Below are positions 1 through 7,612 of a DNA stretch of 64,000 nt, piece by piece. The stretch's first letter is position 1. The number at the start of each line of letters is the position of its first letter. The notes below the pieces were generated by a model, which did no database searches, was not told the origin of the DNA, and worked only from the letters and a program-made list of their open reading frames with translations. The position numbers and the translations under genes were made by a program. Source of the stretch: Mesorhizobium sp. B4-1-4 (GTDB lineage: Bacteria; Pseudomonadota; Alphaproteobacteria; Rhizobiales; Rhizobiaceae). The stretch covers positions 3,968,001 to 4,032,000 of the forward strand of contig NZ_CP083950.1 in NCBI RefSeq assembly GCF_006439395.2. Reading direction: 5' to 3'.

Positions 1-55
1 TTGACGAGGCCAGCCGTGACAGGCTGGCGCGAAGACGCCGAGCACAAAGCGCCGC

Positions 56-1033
56 ATGACGGACATTTTCGAGGACACCCCCCTCTTTCACGCAACGCCG
101 GACAATCCGCGGCCGGAAAACGCCACCGGTGGCTTCTTCACCACGCGCGATCGCAAGAAGATACGCTACGGCCTGTTCGCGGTGGTGGCGCGTCCGATGC
201 GGGGCACCGTGGTGCTGCTGTCCGGCCGCAACGAATGCATTGAGAAATATTTCGAGACCATCCGCGACCTTGCGGCGCGAGGCTTTGGCGTCGCCACCTT
301 CGATTGGCGCGGCCAAGGCGGTTCCGACCGGCTGATCCGTGATCGCCAGCGCGGCTATGTCAAATCCTTCCGCAACTATACGGCCGATCTGGAGCAGTTC
401 TTCGAGGAGATCGTGCTACCCGATTGCCGCGGGCCGTATTACATCCTCGCCCATTCCGCGGGCGCCGTGATCACGCTGCTTGCGGCGCCGTCCATGGTGA
501 ACCGCGTGCGCCGCATGGTGCTGATCGCGCCGTTCCTGACACTGCCGGATCTGCCGGTCTCGATATCGACCGTCCGCCGCGTCTGTTCGTTCTTTTGTTT
601 GCTGGGTCTTGGCCGGCTCTATGCCGCCTGGGGTCCGCGACCCAAGGTAACGGCGCCCTTCGAAACCAACAAGGTGACGTCCGATCCAGAGCGCTATCGC
701 CGCAACACAGGGATCTACGAGGCGTTCCCGCAACTGGCGCTTGGCGGCCCGACGATCCGCTGGCTGCAAGCAGCTGCGAAGGCATCGGAAGCCATCAGCG
801 ACCCCGACTTCATGGCCCGCATCCAGGTGCCCTTGCTGATCATCGCCGCCGGCGCCGACCAGGTCGTCTCGACCAAGGCCGTGGAGGCATACGCCAGAAG
901 TCTGAGGCTCGGTTCGCTGCTGATGATCGACGGCGCCAAGCACGAAATCCTGCAGGAAGTCGACTTATACCGCGAACAATTCCTCGCCGCCTTCGACGCC
1001 TTCATTCCCGGTTCGGACGACCCAACGGCCTGA
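56..1033 (+). CDS. alpha/beta hydrolase, lysophospholipase-like
   Basis: This 325-residue protein fits the serine alpha/beta hydrolase fold of the PldB/monoglyceride-lipase type. The motif FDWRGQGGS (residues 82-90) is typical of the strand 4 region. The nucleophile elbow is AHSAG with Ser134, an Ala-x-Ser-x-Gly variant of GxSxG. A late Asp in GADQ and a His in AKHE complete a likely triad. There is no signal peptide, so a cytosolic esterase or lipase is expected. The ATG at 56 has only a weak Shine-Dalgarno match. The gene is convergent with the following hisN-like gene. The substrate is not predictable from sequence. Confidence 0.88.
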   Translation: MTDIFEDTPLFHATPDNPRPENATGGFFTTRDRKKIRYGLFAVVARPMRGTVVLLSGRNECIEKYFETIRDLAARGFGVATFDWRGQGGSDRLIRDRQRGYVKSFRNYTADLEQFFEEIVLPDCRGPYYILAHSAGAVITLLAAPSMVNRVRRMVLIAPFLTLPDLPVSISTVRRVCSFFCLLGLGRLYAAWGPRPKVTAPFETNKVTSDPERYRRNTGIYEAFPQLALGGPTIRWLQAAAKASEAISDPDFMARIQVPLLIIAAGADQVVSTKAVEAYARSLRLGSLLMIDGAKHEILQEVDLYREQFLAAFDAFIPGSDDPTA

Positions 1034-1109
1034 GCGGCACCGCAGCCAGCCTCCGCGAGGACTGAACGATACGCCTCGGATCATCCGGCGGCACCAACAA
1101 GGAAGCCAA

Positions 1110-1883
1110 TCAGCCGCGCAAGGCGGCCATGGCGGCGGCGTGAAGCTCCGGCGTCGCCGCCGCCAGCACATCGCCGCCCTTTTCCGCCGGCCCGCCGTCG
1201 AAAGTGGTGACGACGCCACCCGCCTTCTCTATGATCGGGATCAGCGCCACGATGTCGTAGGGCTTCAATCCGGGATCGGCAACGATGTCGACGCTTCCCG
1301 AGGCGACCATGGCGAAGGCATAGCAATCGGTGCCGTAGCGGGCAAGTTGCACCTGCTTCTCGAATGCGTCATAGCGCGTGCGCGCGTCGCCCGTGAACAG
1401 CGCCGGTGTGGTGGTGAACAGCGTCGCATCCGCCAGGCTGGTCGTCTTGCGGGTCGAAAGCTTGCGCGGCCCGCCCGGCCCCTCATAGTGCGAGCCGGCG
1501 GCATTGGCGTAGAACAGTTCGCCGGTGAAGGGCTGCGACATCATGCCGGCCACGGCGTCGCCGTCGACCGTCAGCCCGACCAACGTCCCCCATACCGGCA
1601 GGCCGGAGATGAAGGCCCGTGTCCCGTCGATCGGATCGATCACCCAGACATGCCTGCTGGCGGTGTTCTCGCTGCCGTGCTCCTCGCCAAGAATGCCGTG
1701 CTCGGGATACTGCGCCGAGATCAGCGCCCGGATGGCGCGCTCGGCCTCGCGGTCGGCTTCCGTGACCGGATCGAAACTGCCCTTTTCCTTGTTGGCGACC
1801 GCCCCCTGGCTGCGGAACCTCGGCAAAGTCTCGGCCGCTGCTGCTTGCGCGATACGGCGCATGAAATCGATGCTGATGTCCAA
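1110..1883 (-). CDS. hisN: histidinol-phosphatase, inositol monophosphatase family
   Basis: This is a Mg-dependent phosphatase of the IMPase superfamily. In actinobacteria and alphaproteobacteria the HisN branch removes phosphate from histidinol phosphate. Metal-binding motifs are visible: GEE near residues 66-68, DPIDGT at 83-88, and a C-terminal KPYDIVALIPIIEKAGG segment. I place the start at TTG 1883 because GGGAG lies 7 bases upstream and the protein then begins at the usual family position. The frame stays open upstream to an ATG at 1976 but that extension looks non-coding. The protein is 257 residues, normal for the family. HisN specificity over other IMPases is inferred from similarity only. 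Confidence 0.85.
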   Translation of the reverse strand: MDISIDFMRRIAQAAAAETLPRFRSQGAVANKEKGSFDPVTEADREAERAIRALISAQYPEHGILGEEHGSENTASRHVWVIDPIDGTRAFISGLPVWGTLVGLTVDGDAVAGMMSQPFTGELFYANAAGSHYEGPGGPRKLSTRKTTSLADATLFTTTPALFTGDARTRYDAFEKQVQLARYGTDCYAFAMVASGSVDIVADPGLKPYDIVALIPIIEKAGGVVTTFDGGPAEKGGDVLAAATPELHAAAMAALRG

Positions 1884-2083
1884 CTGATTCTCCCGCCTTG
1901 CGGCATGCCCTAACCCGGCTCTGCCGCGACTTTTTCCGCCAAAACAAGGGTGTTTATCGATTATTTCTGCGTTCACCGTTGCCCAAATGTCACATAGACA
2001 TCATCGAAACGCAATTTCCACATCACTCTGAATTAAAAAAGCCTGAAGGTCGCTTGACATTTGTGCACCGCACAATACCCTTG

Positions 2084-2172
2084 ATGATGGACAGGTTTTC
2101 CTGTCCATGCCCTCCTTGGGCGTTTCCTCCCTAGACTTCGACCGTATCGTGAAAACGATGCGGTCTTTTTTT
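2084..2172 (+). ncRNA. mmgR: mmgR / suhB-family (alpha-r8) small RNA
   Basis: The segment folds as three hairpins. Hairpin 1 pairs GGACAGG (2089-2095) with CCTGTCC (2100-2106). Hairpin 2 pairs GCCC (2109-2112) with GGGC (2118-2121). Hairpin 3 is an 11-bp stem at 2140-2165 with a GAAA loop followed by seven Ts (2166-2172), a strong intrinsic terminator. Between hairpins 2 and 3 is a C/U-rich single-stranded stretch containing TTTCCTCCC, suited to pairing with ribosome-binding sites. A TTGACA box lies at 2054-2059. This matches the alphaproteobacterial suhB/mmgR RNA family as I know it, including its position near an IMPase-family gene. In Sinorhizobium meliloti MmgR restrains polyhydroxybutyrate accumulation. 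The exact 5' end is approximate. Confidence 0.85.
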
Positions 2173-2195
2173 AAGCCGCGATCCGGCTGCAAGTC

Positions 2196-3137
2196 TCATT
2201 CCGCGGCCAGCGGCAGGTCGATGAAGTGATGGTCGGGCATCGCCATCAGATCCGATGAAAATCGCGTCAGATCGTCGGCCAGCGCGTCAAAGCCGGCGAC
2301 CTTCTCGAATGTCCGCTCATTCATGTAGAGCCCGCGATTGATCTCGATCTGCAGCGCATGCAGGTGACGCGCCGGGCGGCCATAATGTTCCGTGATGAAG
2401 CCGCCGGCATAAGGCTTGTTGTGGGCGACGGTATAGCCCATGGCGGTCAGCAGGCCGATCGCGGTTTCGGTCAGGGCGGCGGTGGCCGAGATGCCGAAAC
2501 GGTCGCCGATGATGAAGTCGGGCCGCACGCCGCTCTCGCCGACACGGATGCTCGCCGGCATCGAATGACAGTCTATCAGCACGGCAAACCCGAAGCGGGC
2601 ATGGGTCCTGGTCAAAAGCCGCTTCAGCGTTTCGTGATAAGGCTTGTAGACGGCCTCGACGCGGGCAACGGCTTCGGCCAGCGGCAGGCGGCCCGAATAG
2701 ATATCGAGGCCCTCGCCGACCAGCTTCGGCACGGTGCCAAGTCCGCCCGCGACCCGCGCCGACCGGATGTTGCAGAAGGACGGCACCGGCTCGGCGAACA
2801 TGCGCGGGTCGAGTTCCCATGGCTCGCGATTGACGTCGAGATAGGCGCGCGGGAAATTCGCCGCCAGCATCGGCGCGCCCAGCGCCACGGCGCCGCCGAA
2901 CAGCTCGTCGACATAGCAATCCTCCGAACGGCGGATGGCGTTGCGATCGAGCTTTGCCATGGCAAGGAAGCGTTCCGGGTAGTAGCGGCCGCTATGCGGT
3001 GAGTTGAAGAGGAAAGGGACGCGCTGCTCGGCGCCCGACCGGATTTCGAAGGGTGGAAAGACCGAAAAATCCTCGGCTGCCGTCTTCAATTTGAATGTAC
3101 CCGAAAACACCAGTGCATCATGACACGAAACTGCCAC
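2196..3137 (-). CDS. N-formylglutamate amidohydrolase family protein
   Basis: This 313-residue protein belongs to the N-formylglutamate deformylase (HutG-like) family. Family landmarks are FNSPHSGRYYP near the N terminus, YLDVNREPWELDP in the middle and the metal-site-like DCHSMP. The founding activity is hydrolysis of N-formyl-L-glutamate to formate and glutamate in histidine degradation, but no other hut genes are nearby. Many rhizobia carry this gene divergent from cpdR, as here, so it is probably a housekeeping paralogue. The ATG at 3137 may be slightly too far upstream because the first 20 or so residues do not resemble the family. A second family member lies at 42107-42931. Confidence 0.85.
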   Translation of the reverse strand: MAVSCHDALVFSGTFKLKTAAEDFSVFPPFEIRSGAEQRVPFLFNSPHSGRYYPERFLAMAKLDRNAIRRSEDCYVDELFGGAVALGAPMLAANFPRAYLDVNREPWELDPRMFAEPVPSFCNIRSARVAGGLGTVPKLVGEGLDIYSGRLPLAEAVARVEAVYKPYHETLKRLLTRTHARFGFAVLIDCHSMPASIRVGESGVRPDFIIGDRFGISATAALTETAIGLLTAMGYTVAHNKPYAGGFITEHYGRPARHLHALQIEINRGLYMNERTFEKVAGFDALADDLTRFSSDLMAMPDHHFIDLPLAAE

Positions 3138-3300
3138 CTTGCAGGCCGCGTGTCCAGCATTTCAGCGGTCGCGCCGCCCGGCAAATATGGGGTCATCCCT
3201 CTGCGCGTTCACTTGATGTTTACCCTCGCCTCCTCATATAGAGGATGGTTAACGGGCCTGCCCCACGGCAGTCTCGGGCGGGTGATTCGGACGGGATATC

Positions 3301-3663
3301 ATGGCACGCATTCTTCTGGCGGAAGACGACGACGATATGCGTCGTTTCCTCGTCAAGGCGCTGGAACGCGCCGGTTATCAGGTCAGCGATTTCGACAACG
3401 GCGCCAGCGCCTATGAGCGTCTGCGCGAGGAACCGTTCTCGCTGCTCTTGACCGACATCGTCATGCCGGAGATGGACGGTATCGAACTGGCACGCCGCGC
3501 CACGGAGATCGATCCCGACCTCAAGGTCATGTTCATCACCGGTTTCGCCGCCGTCGCGCTGAACCCGGATTCCAAGGCGCCGAAAGACGCCAAGGTGCTG
3601 TCGAAGCCCTTCCACCTGCGCGATCTCGTCAACGAGGTCGAGAAGATGCTGCAGGCGGCCTGA
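3301..3663 (+). CDS. cpdR: single-domain response regulator CpdR
   Basis: This 120-residue receiver domain has no output domain. The acidic pocket is EDDDD (residues 8-12), the phospho-acceptor is Asp52 in TDIVMPEMDG, and the switch Lys lies in SKPF near the C terminus. Length and sequence match CpdR. In Caulobacter and Sinorhizobium, CpdR is controlled by the CckA-ChpT phosphorelay, and the unphosphorylated form delivers substrates to ClpXP, linking proteolysis to the cell cycle. The ATG at 3301 is the obvious start. It is divergently transcribed from the N-formylglutamate amidohydrolase gene with a 163-bp spacer, an arrangement recurring in rhizobia. Confidence 0.93.
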   Translation: MARILLAEDDDDMRRFLVKALERAGYQVSDFDNGASAYERLREEPFSLLLTDIVMPEMDGIELARRATEIDPDLKVMFITGFAAVALNPDSKAPKDAKVLSKPFHLRDLVNEVEKMLQAA

Positions 3664-3738
3664 GCCGCCTTCCGCTGAGGCAATCGGCACTTGTTTGCCG
3701 GTGCGGCGAGACGACGCCGTCTTTCCTTTTTCCTGCTA

Positions 3739-3767
3739 TTGACGCGCCGGATCAAAAATGGTGTATG
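3739..3767 (+). promoter_or_regulatory. housekeeping promoter of tRNA-Val
   Basis: TTGACG at 3739-3744 and TGTATG at 3762-3767 are separated by 17 bases. The predicted transcript would start a few bases before the tRNA 5' end at 3781. Confidence 0.6.
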
Positions 3768-3780
3768 CGCGTCGTCGGAT

Positions 3781-3855
3781 GGGCGTGTAGCTCAGCGGGA
3801 GAGCACTGCATTGACATTGCAGGGGTCACAAGTTCAATCCTTGTCACGCCCACCA
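3781..3855 (+). tRNA. tRNA-Val (anticodon GAC)
   Basis: A full cloverleaf can be drawn. The acceptor stem GGGCGTG (3781-3787) pairs with CACGCCC (3845-3851). The D arm is GCTC...GAGC. The anticodon stem CTGCA/TGCAG encloses the loop TTGACAT with anticodon GAC at 3813-3815. The T arm has the TTCAATC loop. Discriminator A and CCA are encoded (3852-3855). Its 3' portion is also the left attachment site of a small genomic island: the 45-bp repeat starts inside the anticodon and is copied at 6978-7022. Confidence 0.97.
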
Positions 3856-3858
3856 TCC
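3814..3858 (+). repeat. attL-type direct repeat inside tRNA-Val
   Basis: This 45-bp block runs from the middle of the anticodon through the encoded CCA plus TCC. It is identical, base for base, to 6978-7022. Anticodon-loop to 3'-end repeats are the classic footprint of tyrosine-recombinase islands integrated in tRNA genes. Confidence 0.9.
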
Positions 3859-3956
3859 AACCCCTTGGTTTCGTTGAATAAACAAGCCTAGGCTGTCCTC
3901 CGAAGAACCATCAATTGGCTACTGGCTCCACTCTGGCTCCAGGAAAGCGCTAATTA

Positions 3957-4270
3957 ATGGCTTCGATCCGCAAACACCGAGACAATATCAGGCCCGCATT
4001 CGCAGGCAGGGCTATTCCCTGACCAAGACGTTCCATCGCCTGTCTGACGCGAGGGAATGGGCAAGGCTGATGGAGACCCAGACTGACAGGCAAGAGCTTG
4101 CACCAGGCCGAAAGGCATTACAGACAACTACCCTGTCCGATCTGGTCATCCATTACCGCAATGAAGTGGTGCCAACCAAGAAAGGGGGTGACGTCGAAAC
4201 CATCGTGTTGAATGCCTTTCTGCGTCATCCGATCTGCAAACAGGCCCAAAGCACATGCATAGAGCATTAG
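3957..4270 (+). pseudogene. truncated, frameshifted phage-type integrase (N-terminal part)
   Basis: The ATG at 3957 opens with MASIRKHRD, a typical integrase N terminus, and then hits a stop near 4020. The same protein resumes in another frame with QARIRRQGYSLTKTFHR, consistent with one lost base around 3985-3995. It continues through an arm/core-binding region (VVPTKKGGDVETIVLNAFLR) to a stop at 4270. Only about 105 residues are recoverable. The catalytic domain with the R-H-R-Y residues is absent. It lies just inside the tRNA-Val attachment repeat, as expected for the integrase of this island. An internal ATG at 4070 could give a 66-residue peptide, unlikely to be functional. Confidence 0.78.
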
Positions 4271-4315
4271 CTACGGGACCGCTTGGCTAGGCCGAACTAC
4301 AAGGCTTATCGGCCC

Positions 4316-4480
4316 TTACGAGGCCCTTTTCAGCTCGTCGATGATCGCGTGAACGTCAAAGCCGATGATCGCGGCCATATCGATCAGTTCTACCAGATCG
4401 ACGCGCCGATCACCGTTTTCGATGTTTGCGACGAATGGCTGATGTCGTCCCATTGCCCTAGCCACTTCGGCTTGAGTCAT
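4316..4480 (-). CDS. small XRE/Cro-type helix-turn-helix protein, possibly 5'-truncated
   Basis: From ATG 4480 the frame gives 54 residues that read as a Cro/CI helix-turn-helix: MTQAEVARAMGRHQPFVANI followed by ENGDRRVDLVELIDMAAIIG. The same frame is open upstream to a stop at 4529-4531 and encodes a plausible first helix (LRPHVGRQAAG), but has no usual start codon there. The intact gene may therefore have begun further upstream and lost its 5' end. Such small regulators are common in tRNA-borne islands. It sits between the integrase remnant and the cyclase gene. The fold assignment is good; functionality is uncertain. Confidence 0.6.
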   Translation of the reverse strand: MTQAEVARAMGRHQPFVANIENGDRRVDLVELIDMAAIIGFDVHAIIDELKRAS

Positions 4481-4660
4481 GCCAGCGGCTTGGCGCCCTA
4501 CATGCGGACGGAGTGTCGGCCTACCCCGTCATTGCAGGCGAAATGTTTGAGCGCCCAATCAGACGCGAAGAGCCATGACCCGACTTTGCCTTCAACCAAC
4601 TCATTTTCTGGGTTTCATATTCCACGTGAATGCTTCATTGGCCTCGCAGCCTACTGATAC

Positions 4661-6553
4661 TCAAGCCCCAGTCGCGGCTATTTGGGCCTCCATCCGATTG
4701 ACGAGCGCGACATAACGGGGATGAGCGCGGAGCGAGTCGAGGTCGCTATCCTGACGCATCCAAGGCATGCGCAAAATGAGGTAGGCATGTGATGCAGTTA
4801 GCTGACGTTCCAGGCAATCGATAGCCTGTTCCGCCTTGCCCAGCCTCGCATAAAAACAGCCTATGTTGTACTGAACCGCAATGTTGTCTCCGGCGAACAT
4901 TTCAGCACGGGAGACCCACGACAGCGCGCGTTCAATCTCGCCAATTTCCGCCAGCATTGAGGCGCCGTAACATAGCGCGGTGGCATTGTCGGGATGCGCT
5001 TTGACTTCCTTTTCCACTGCCAGCACACCTTGCCCTGCAGCTTCCTTGGCGTCGTCGCTGCGGCCAAGTGAAACATAGACCATATTTAGATTGGTCCAGA
5101 CCCGATAGTCATCGGGTGACAACGATACGGCACGCTGGTACAGCGCGGCAGCTTTCTCGTATTGACCTTGAATGAAACAATTCCGGCCGTAAGAGAAATA
5201 GGTATCGGAAGAACTGGCGTCTAACTCTAAAGCTCGCTCGAACTCCACTTCCGCCTCGGCATACCGGCCATTTACGAACAAGGCTCCGCCACGTGATGCG
5301 TGGGCGTCGGCGAGACCTGGCTCAAGTTCCAGCGCCCGTGTGCTGTTGGAAAGGACTGCCTCGAAGCTGGCGTCGGGATCGTTGCAAGTCAACAGAAGCC
5401 ACTCACAATCAGCCAAAGCGGCATAAGCGCGCGCATAATTTGGGTCAATTTCAACAGCTCTGGCAAACAGTCGCTGCGCTGTTTTGATAAACTTGGTCTC
5501 GACTCCCCTATTGAGGAACGACCTGCCCATCAACAGCGTCTCGTAAGCCTCTGGGTTGTCGGTCGAGCGGTTTGTAATTGTCGCCAGTTCTTCGGGCAGC
5601 AGCTTCACTTTGAGCACGTCGACAATGCTTTTGGATATCTCGTCCTGAAGGGCAAAGATATCGTCCAACGTCCGGTCATACCGCTCGGCCCAGATATGGT
5701 CACCGCCACGACCATTGATTAGCTGAGCCGTGATACGCACTCGCCCTCCAGCCTTGCGTACACTTCCTTCCAGGACGTAGGCGACGTTCAGCTTCTTCGC
5801 CACCTCCTCGATCAATACCGCCTTGCCCTTGAAGGTAAAGACTGTATTGCGCGCGACGACGGAGAGTCCGGACACTTGCGAAAGGTCGGTGATAATGTCC
5901 TCGGTGATGCCGTCGGAAAAATACTCCTGCTCGGGATCACCGCTCATATTGGCGAAGGGTAGGACGGCGATCGACGGTTTGTCGGGCAGAGTCACAGCCA
6001 AGTGTTCCCCACTTTTGCCGCTCACGTTCATTCCAACGCAGTAGACCCGCACTGGCTTCACGATGTTTTTGAGCGTGTGTTCGCCGAGATCGTCGAACGC
6101 CAATGCTAGCTTGCTGGTAACATGTTCGTGCACGGTGGAGGAGACGTAGATACCACCGGGCTCAGCCAAACCCTCCAACCGCGCTGCTACGTTTACGCCG
6201 TCGCCATAAATATCGGAGCCTTCGACGATCACATCGCCCAGATTGACACCTATTCGGAGGATGATGCGACTCGTCTCTGGTGCGCCCAGATTGGCATTAT
6301 TGAAACCTTTCTGCAGTTCGACCGCACACTGTACGGCATCCACGGCACTGCCAAATTCTACCAGAACACCGTCCCCCATTACCTTGACGACGCGGCCATG
6401 GTGTTGGGCAACCGTGGGAGATAGCACCTCGTTCCGACGTGCCTTGAGTGCGGCCAATGTGCCCGCCTCGTCGTGTTCCATCAGGCGCGAATAACCCACG
6501 ACATCGGCGGCCAGGATCGCGGCAAGGCGGCGTTGGGCGCGAATTTCGGCCAT
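4661..6553 (-). CDS. class III adenylate/guanylate cyclase with TolB-like domain and TPRs
   Basis: This 630-residue protein has three parts. Residues 1-175 or so form a class III nucleotidyl cyclase domain, with metal-binding Asp in LAADVVGYSRLM, a second Asp in GDGVLVEF, and the GVNVAARLE segment carrying transition-state Asn and Arg. Residues 185-330 or so start with KPSIAVLPFANMSGDPEQEY, the TolB/FlgO-like domain often fused to rhizobial cyclases. The C-terminal half has several TPR-like helical pairs. No membrane segment is evident, so a cytosolic cAMP- or cGMP-producing sensor is likely. Rhizobia encode many such cyclases. It is the main cargo of the tRNA-Val island and appears intact. 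Confidence 0.88.
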   Translation of the reverse strand: MAEIRAQRRLAAILAADVVGYSRLMEHDEAGTLAALKARRNEVLSPTVAQHHGRVVKVMGDGVLVEFGSAVDAVQCAVELQKGFNNANLGAPETSRIILRIGVNLGDVIVEGSDIYGDGVNVAARLEGLAEPGGIYVSSTVHEHVTSKLALAFDDLGEHTLKNIVKPVRVYCVGMNVSGKSGEHLAVTLPDKPSIAVLPFANMSGDPEQEYFSDGITEDIITDLSQVSGLSVVARNTVFTFKGKAVLIEEVAKKLNVAYVLEGSVRKAGGRVRITAQLINGRGGDHIWAERYDRTLDDIFALQDEISKSIVDVLKVKLLPEELATITNRSTDNPEAYETLLMGRSFLNRGVETKFIKTAQRLFARAVEIDPNYARAYAALADCEWLLLTCNDPDASFEAVLSNSTRALELEPGLADAHASRGGALFVNGRYAEAEVEFERALELDASSSDTYFSYGRNCFIQGQYEKAAALYQRAVSLSPDDYRVWTNLNMVYVSLGRSDDAKEAAGQGVLAVEKEVKAHPDNATALCYGASMLAEIGEIERALSWVSRAEMFAGDNIAVQYNIGCFYARLGKAEQAIDCLERQLTASHAYLILRMPWMRQDSDLDSLRAHPRYVALVNRMEAQIAATGA

Positions 6554-6977
6554 GTGGGGTGAATACCTTCAGGAAGCCGAGCGCATATAATTGTATAGGT
6601 ACTCTGGCCGCGAGTCTATTCGGCCCGACTTCTGTTGTGGGTCAGGATCGACGGACTGGCCATGTCCCCGGCATGCCCGGTTATTGGGTAATTCTTGCGG
6701 ACGGATCATAAGGCGATTGGCGCCGCGCGGGTCTTAGCGTCAGGTTTTCATCACTGCGGAGTCCGGTCTAAATCAGTCCGGGCATCTAATCGTTATGGTT
6801 GATGGGCGATACCGAGAATGTTGGCGTACGGGCAGCAGCATCAATTGCTTCTGATCCAAACAGTACGCTTTGAGTTCCTTCCTTTGGGTTCCGGGAATTT
6901 CTGTTAGCGATTTGCGATGGGTCCCGCTCCGCGTCTCCAAGGTGCCCCCTGTCAACCCCCTTGTAGGGGTGCATTGA
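6554..6977. other. right end of island, no gene recognised
   Basis: About 420 bp lie between the cyclase start and the right attachment repeat. The short open frames here have no recognisable domain or convincing ribosome-binding site. The cyclase promoter should be in the first 100-150 bases. Confidence 0.5.
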
Positions 6978-7022
6978 ACATTGCAGGGGTCACAAGTTCA
7001 ATCCTTGTCACGCCCACCATCC
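6978..7022 (+). repeat. attR-type direct repeat (3' half of tRNA-Val)
   Basis: This is a perfect 45-bp copy of 3814-3858. Upstream, a further TGCATTG is shared but with one extra A in the anticodon loop. No acceptor or D-arm partner precedes it, so this is not a second tRNA gene. Confidence 0.9.
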
Positions 7023-7336
7023 TTTCAATAACTTAGCCGTTTCCCTTAGTCGGCTGGCACAGAAACGGCACAGAAATGCCGCTCGATGACGCGGCGTCGC
7101 GGGCGGGACGTGTAGCACGCAAAATCGCTTGGCACCTGTGCGCAACTTCATTGGCAACAGATTGCATACCCGCTAATGGCCTTTTAACGTGCGTGGACGA
7201 TCGCATCGACGAACGCCCTCTAGGTCGAACACCGCCATCGTCCTTGGTCTCTACCGTGCCGCTGAGGCCGTTCATCCTTTCTTGGCAGTATTAGATCATC
7301 GTCATAGGCAGACATGGCTGATAAAAGGGGGAGCCG
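7023..7336. other. intergenic, no gene recognised
   Basis: These 314 bp lie outside the island and contain only short frames without family resemblance. The last bases supply the GGGGGAG ribosome-binding site of the small gene at 7337. Confidence 0.45.
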
Positions 7337-7534
7337 ATGGAACGGTTATCGTTCGCGCAAATCTGCGGATTGATGTCCGTCGCGCTGGTAGCTCTATGGG
7401 GCGCCCAGCAGGCACGTGACTACTTTTTACCAAAGCGAACCACGGTCGAAAATCCGGTGCTGGTCCCCGAGTATGAGCTGAGGCGGCAAAGAGACGAGGC
7501 GTGGACCAACAAGTACGCTTACGCGCTGGTCTAA
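7337..7534 (+). CDS. small hypothetical membrane protein
   Basis: This 65-residue ORF has a strong GGGGGAG Shine-Dalgarno 3-9 bases before ATG 7337. Residues 8-24 (AQICGLMSVALVALWGA) form one probable transmembrane helix. A charged tail follows with PEYELRRQRDEAW. I do not recognise the family. It ends 78 bp before the fatty acid hydroxylase-family gene and is co-oriented, so the two may be cotranscribed. Confidence 0.5.
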   Translation: MERLSFAQICGLMSVALVALWGAQQARDYFLPKRTTVENPVLVPEYELRRQRDEAWTNKYAYALV

Positions 7535-7612
7535 ATGCCGGTCCCCGGCACTGCGCTTGCGTGCCGCGCGGCCCGGTGCTTCACTGGCTCCGGATTTACC
7601 GGGGAGTAGAAG

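Larger units (their letters stand above)
3859..7022. mobile_element. decayed genomic island integrated at tRNA-Val
   Basis: About 3.2 kb lies between the two 45-bp repeats. The tRNA-proximal end carries an integrase N terminus in the expected position and orientation, but it is frameshifted and truncated. The remaining content is a small XRE-type regulator, a large adenylate/guanylate cyclase gene and about 420 bp of unassignable DNA at the right end. The element therefore looks like the residue of a larger integrative element after deletion and cannot be self-mobile. The island boundaries follow directly from the repeat; its history is inferred. Confidence 0.82.

Noticed and set aside
2140-2172. 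Terminator of the hisN-like or amidohydrolase gene
   Set aside because: The T-run is on the plus strand while both flanking genes are on the minus strand; it terminates the plus-strand sRNA instead.
3137-3300. CtrA box upstream of cpdR
   Set aside because: A GTTAAC half-site is present at about 3247, but no TTAA-N7-TTAA pair could be found.
4283-4657. Plus-strand 124-codon gene within the island
   Set aside because: No domain or ribosome-binding site, and the minus strand of the same DNA encodes a clear helix-turn-helix.
6964-7022. A second tRNA-Val gene
   Set aside because: Only the 3' half (anticodon loop to CCA) is present; no 5' acceptor strand or D arm precedes it, so it is an attachment-site copy.
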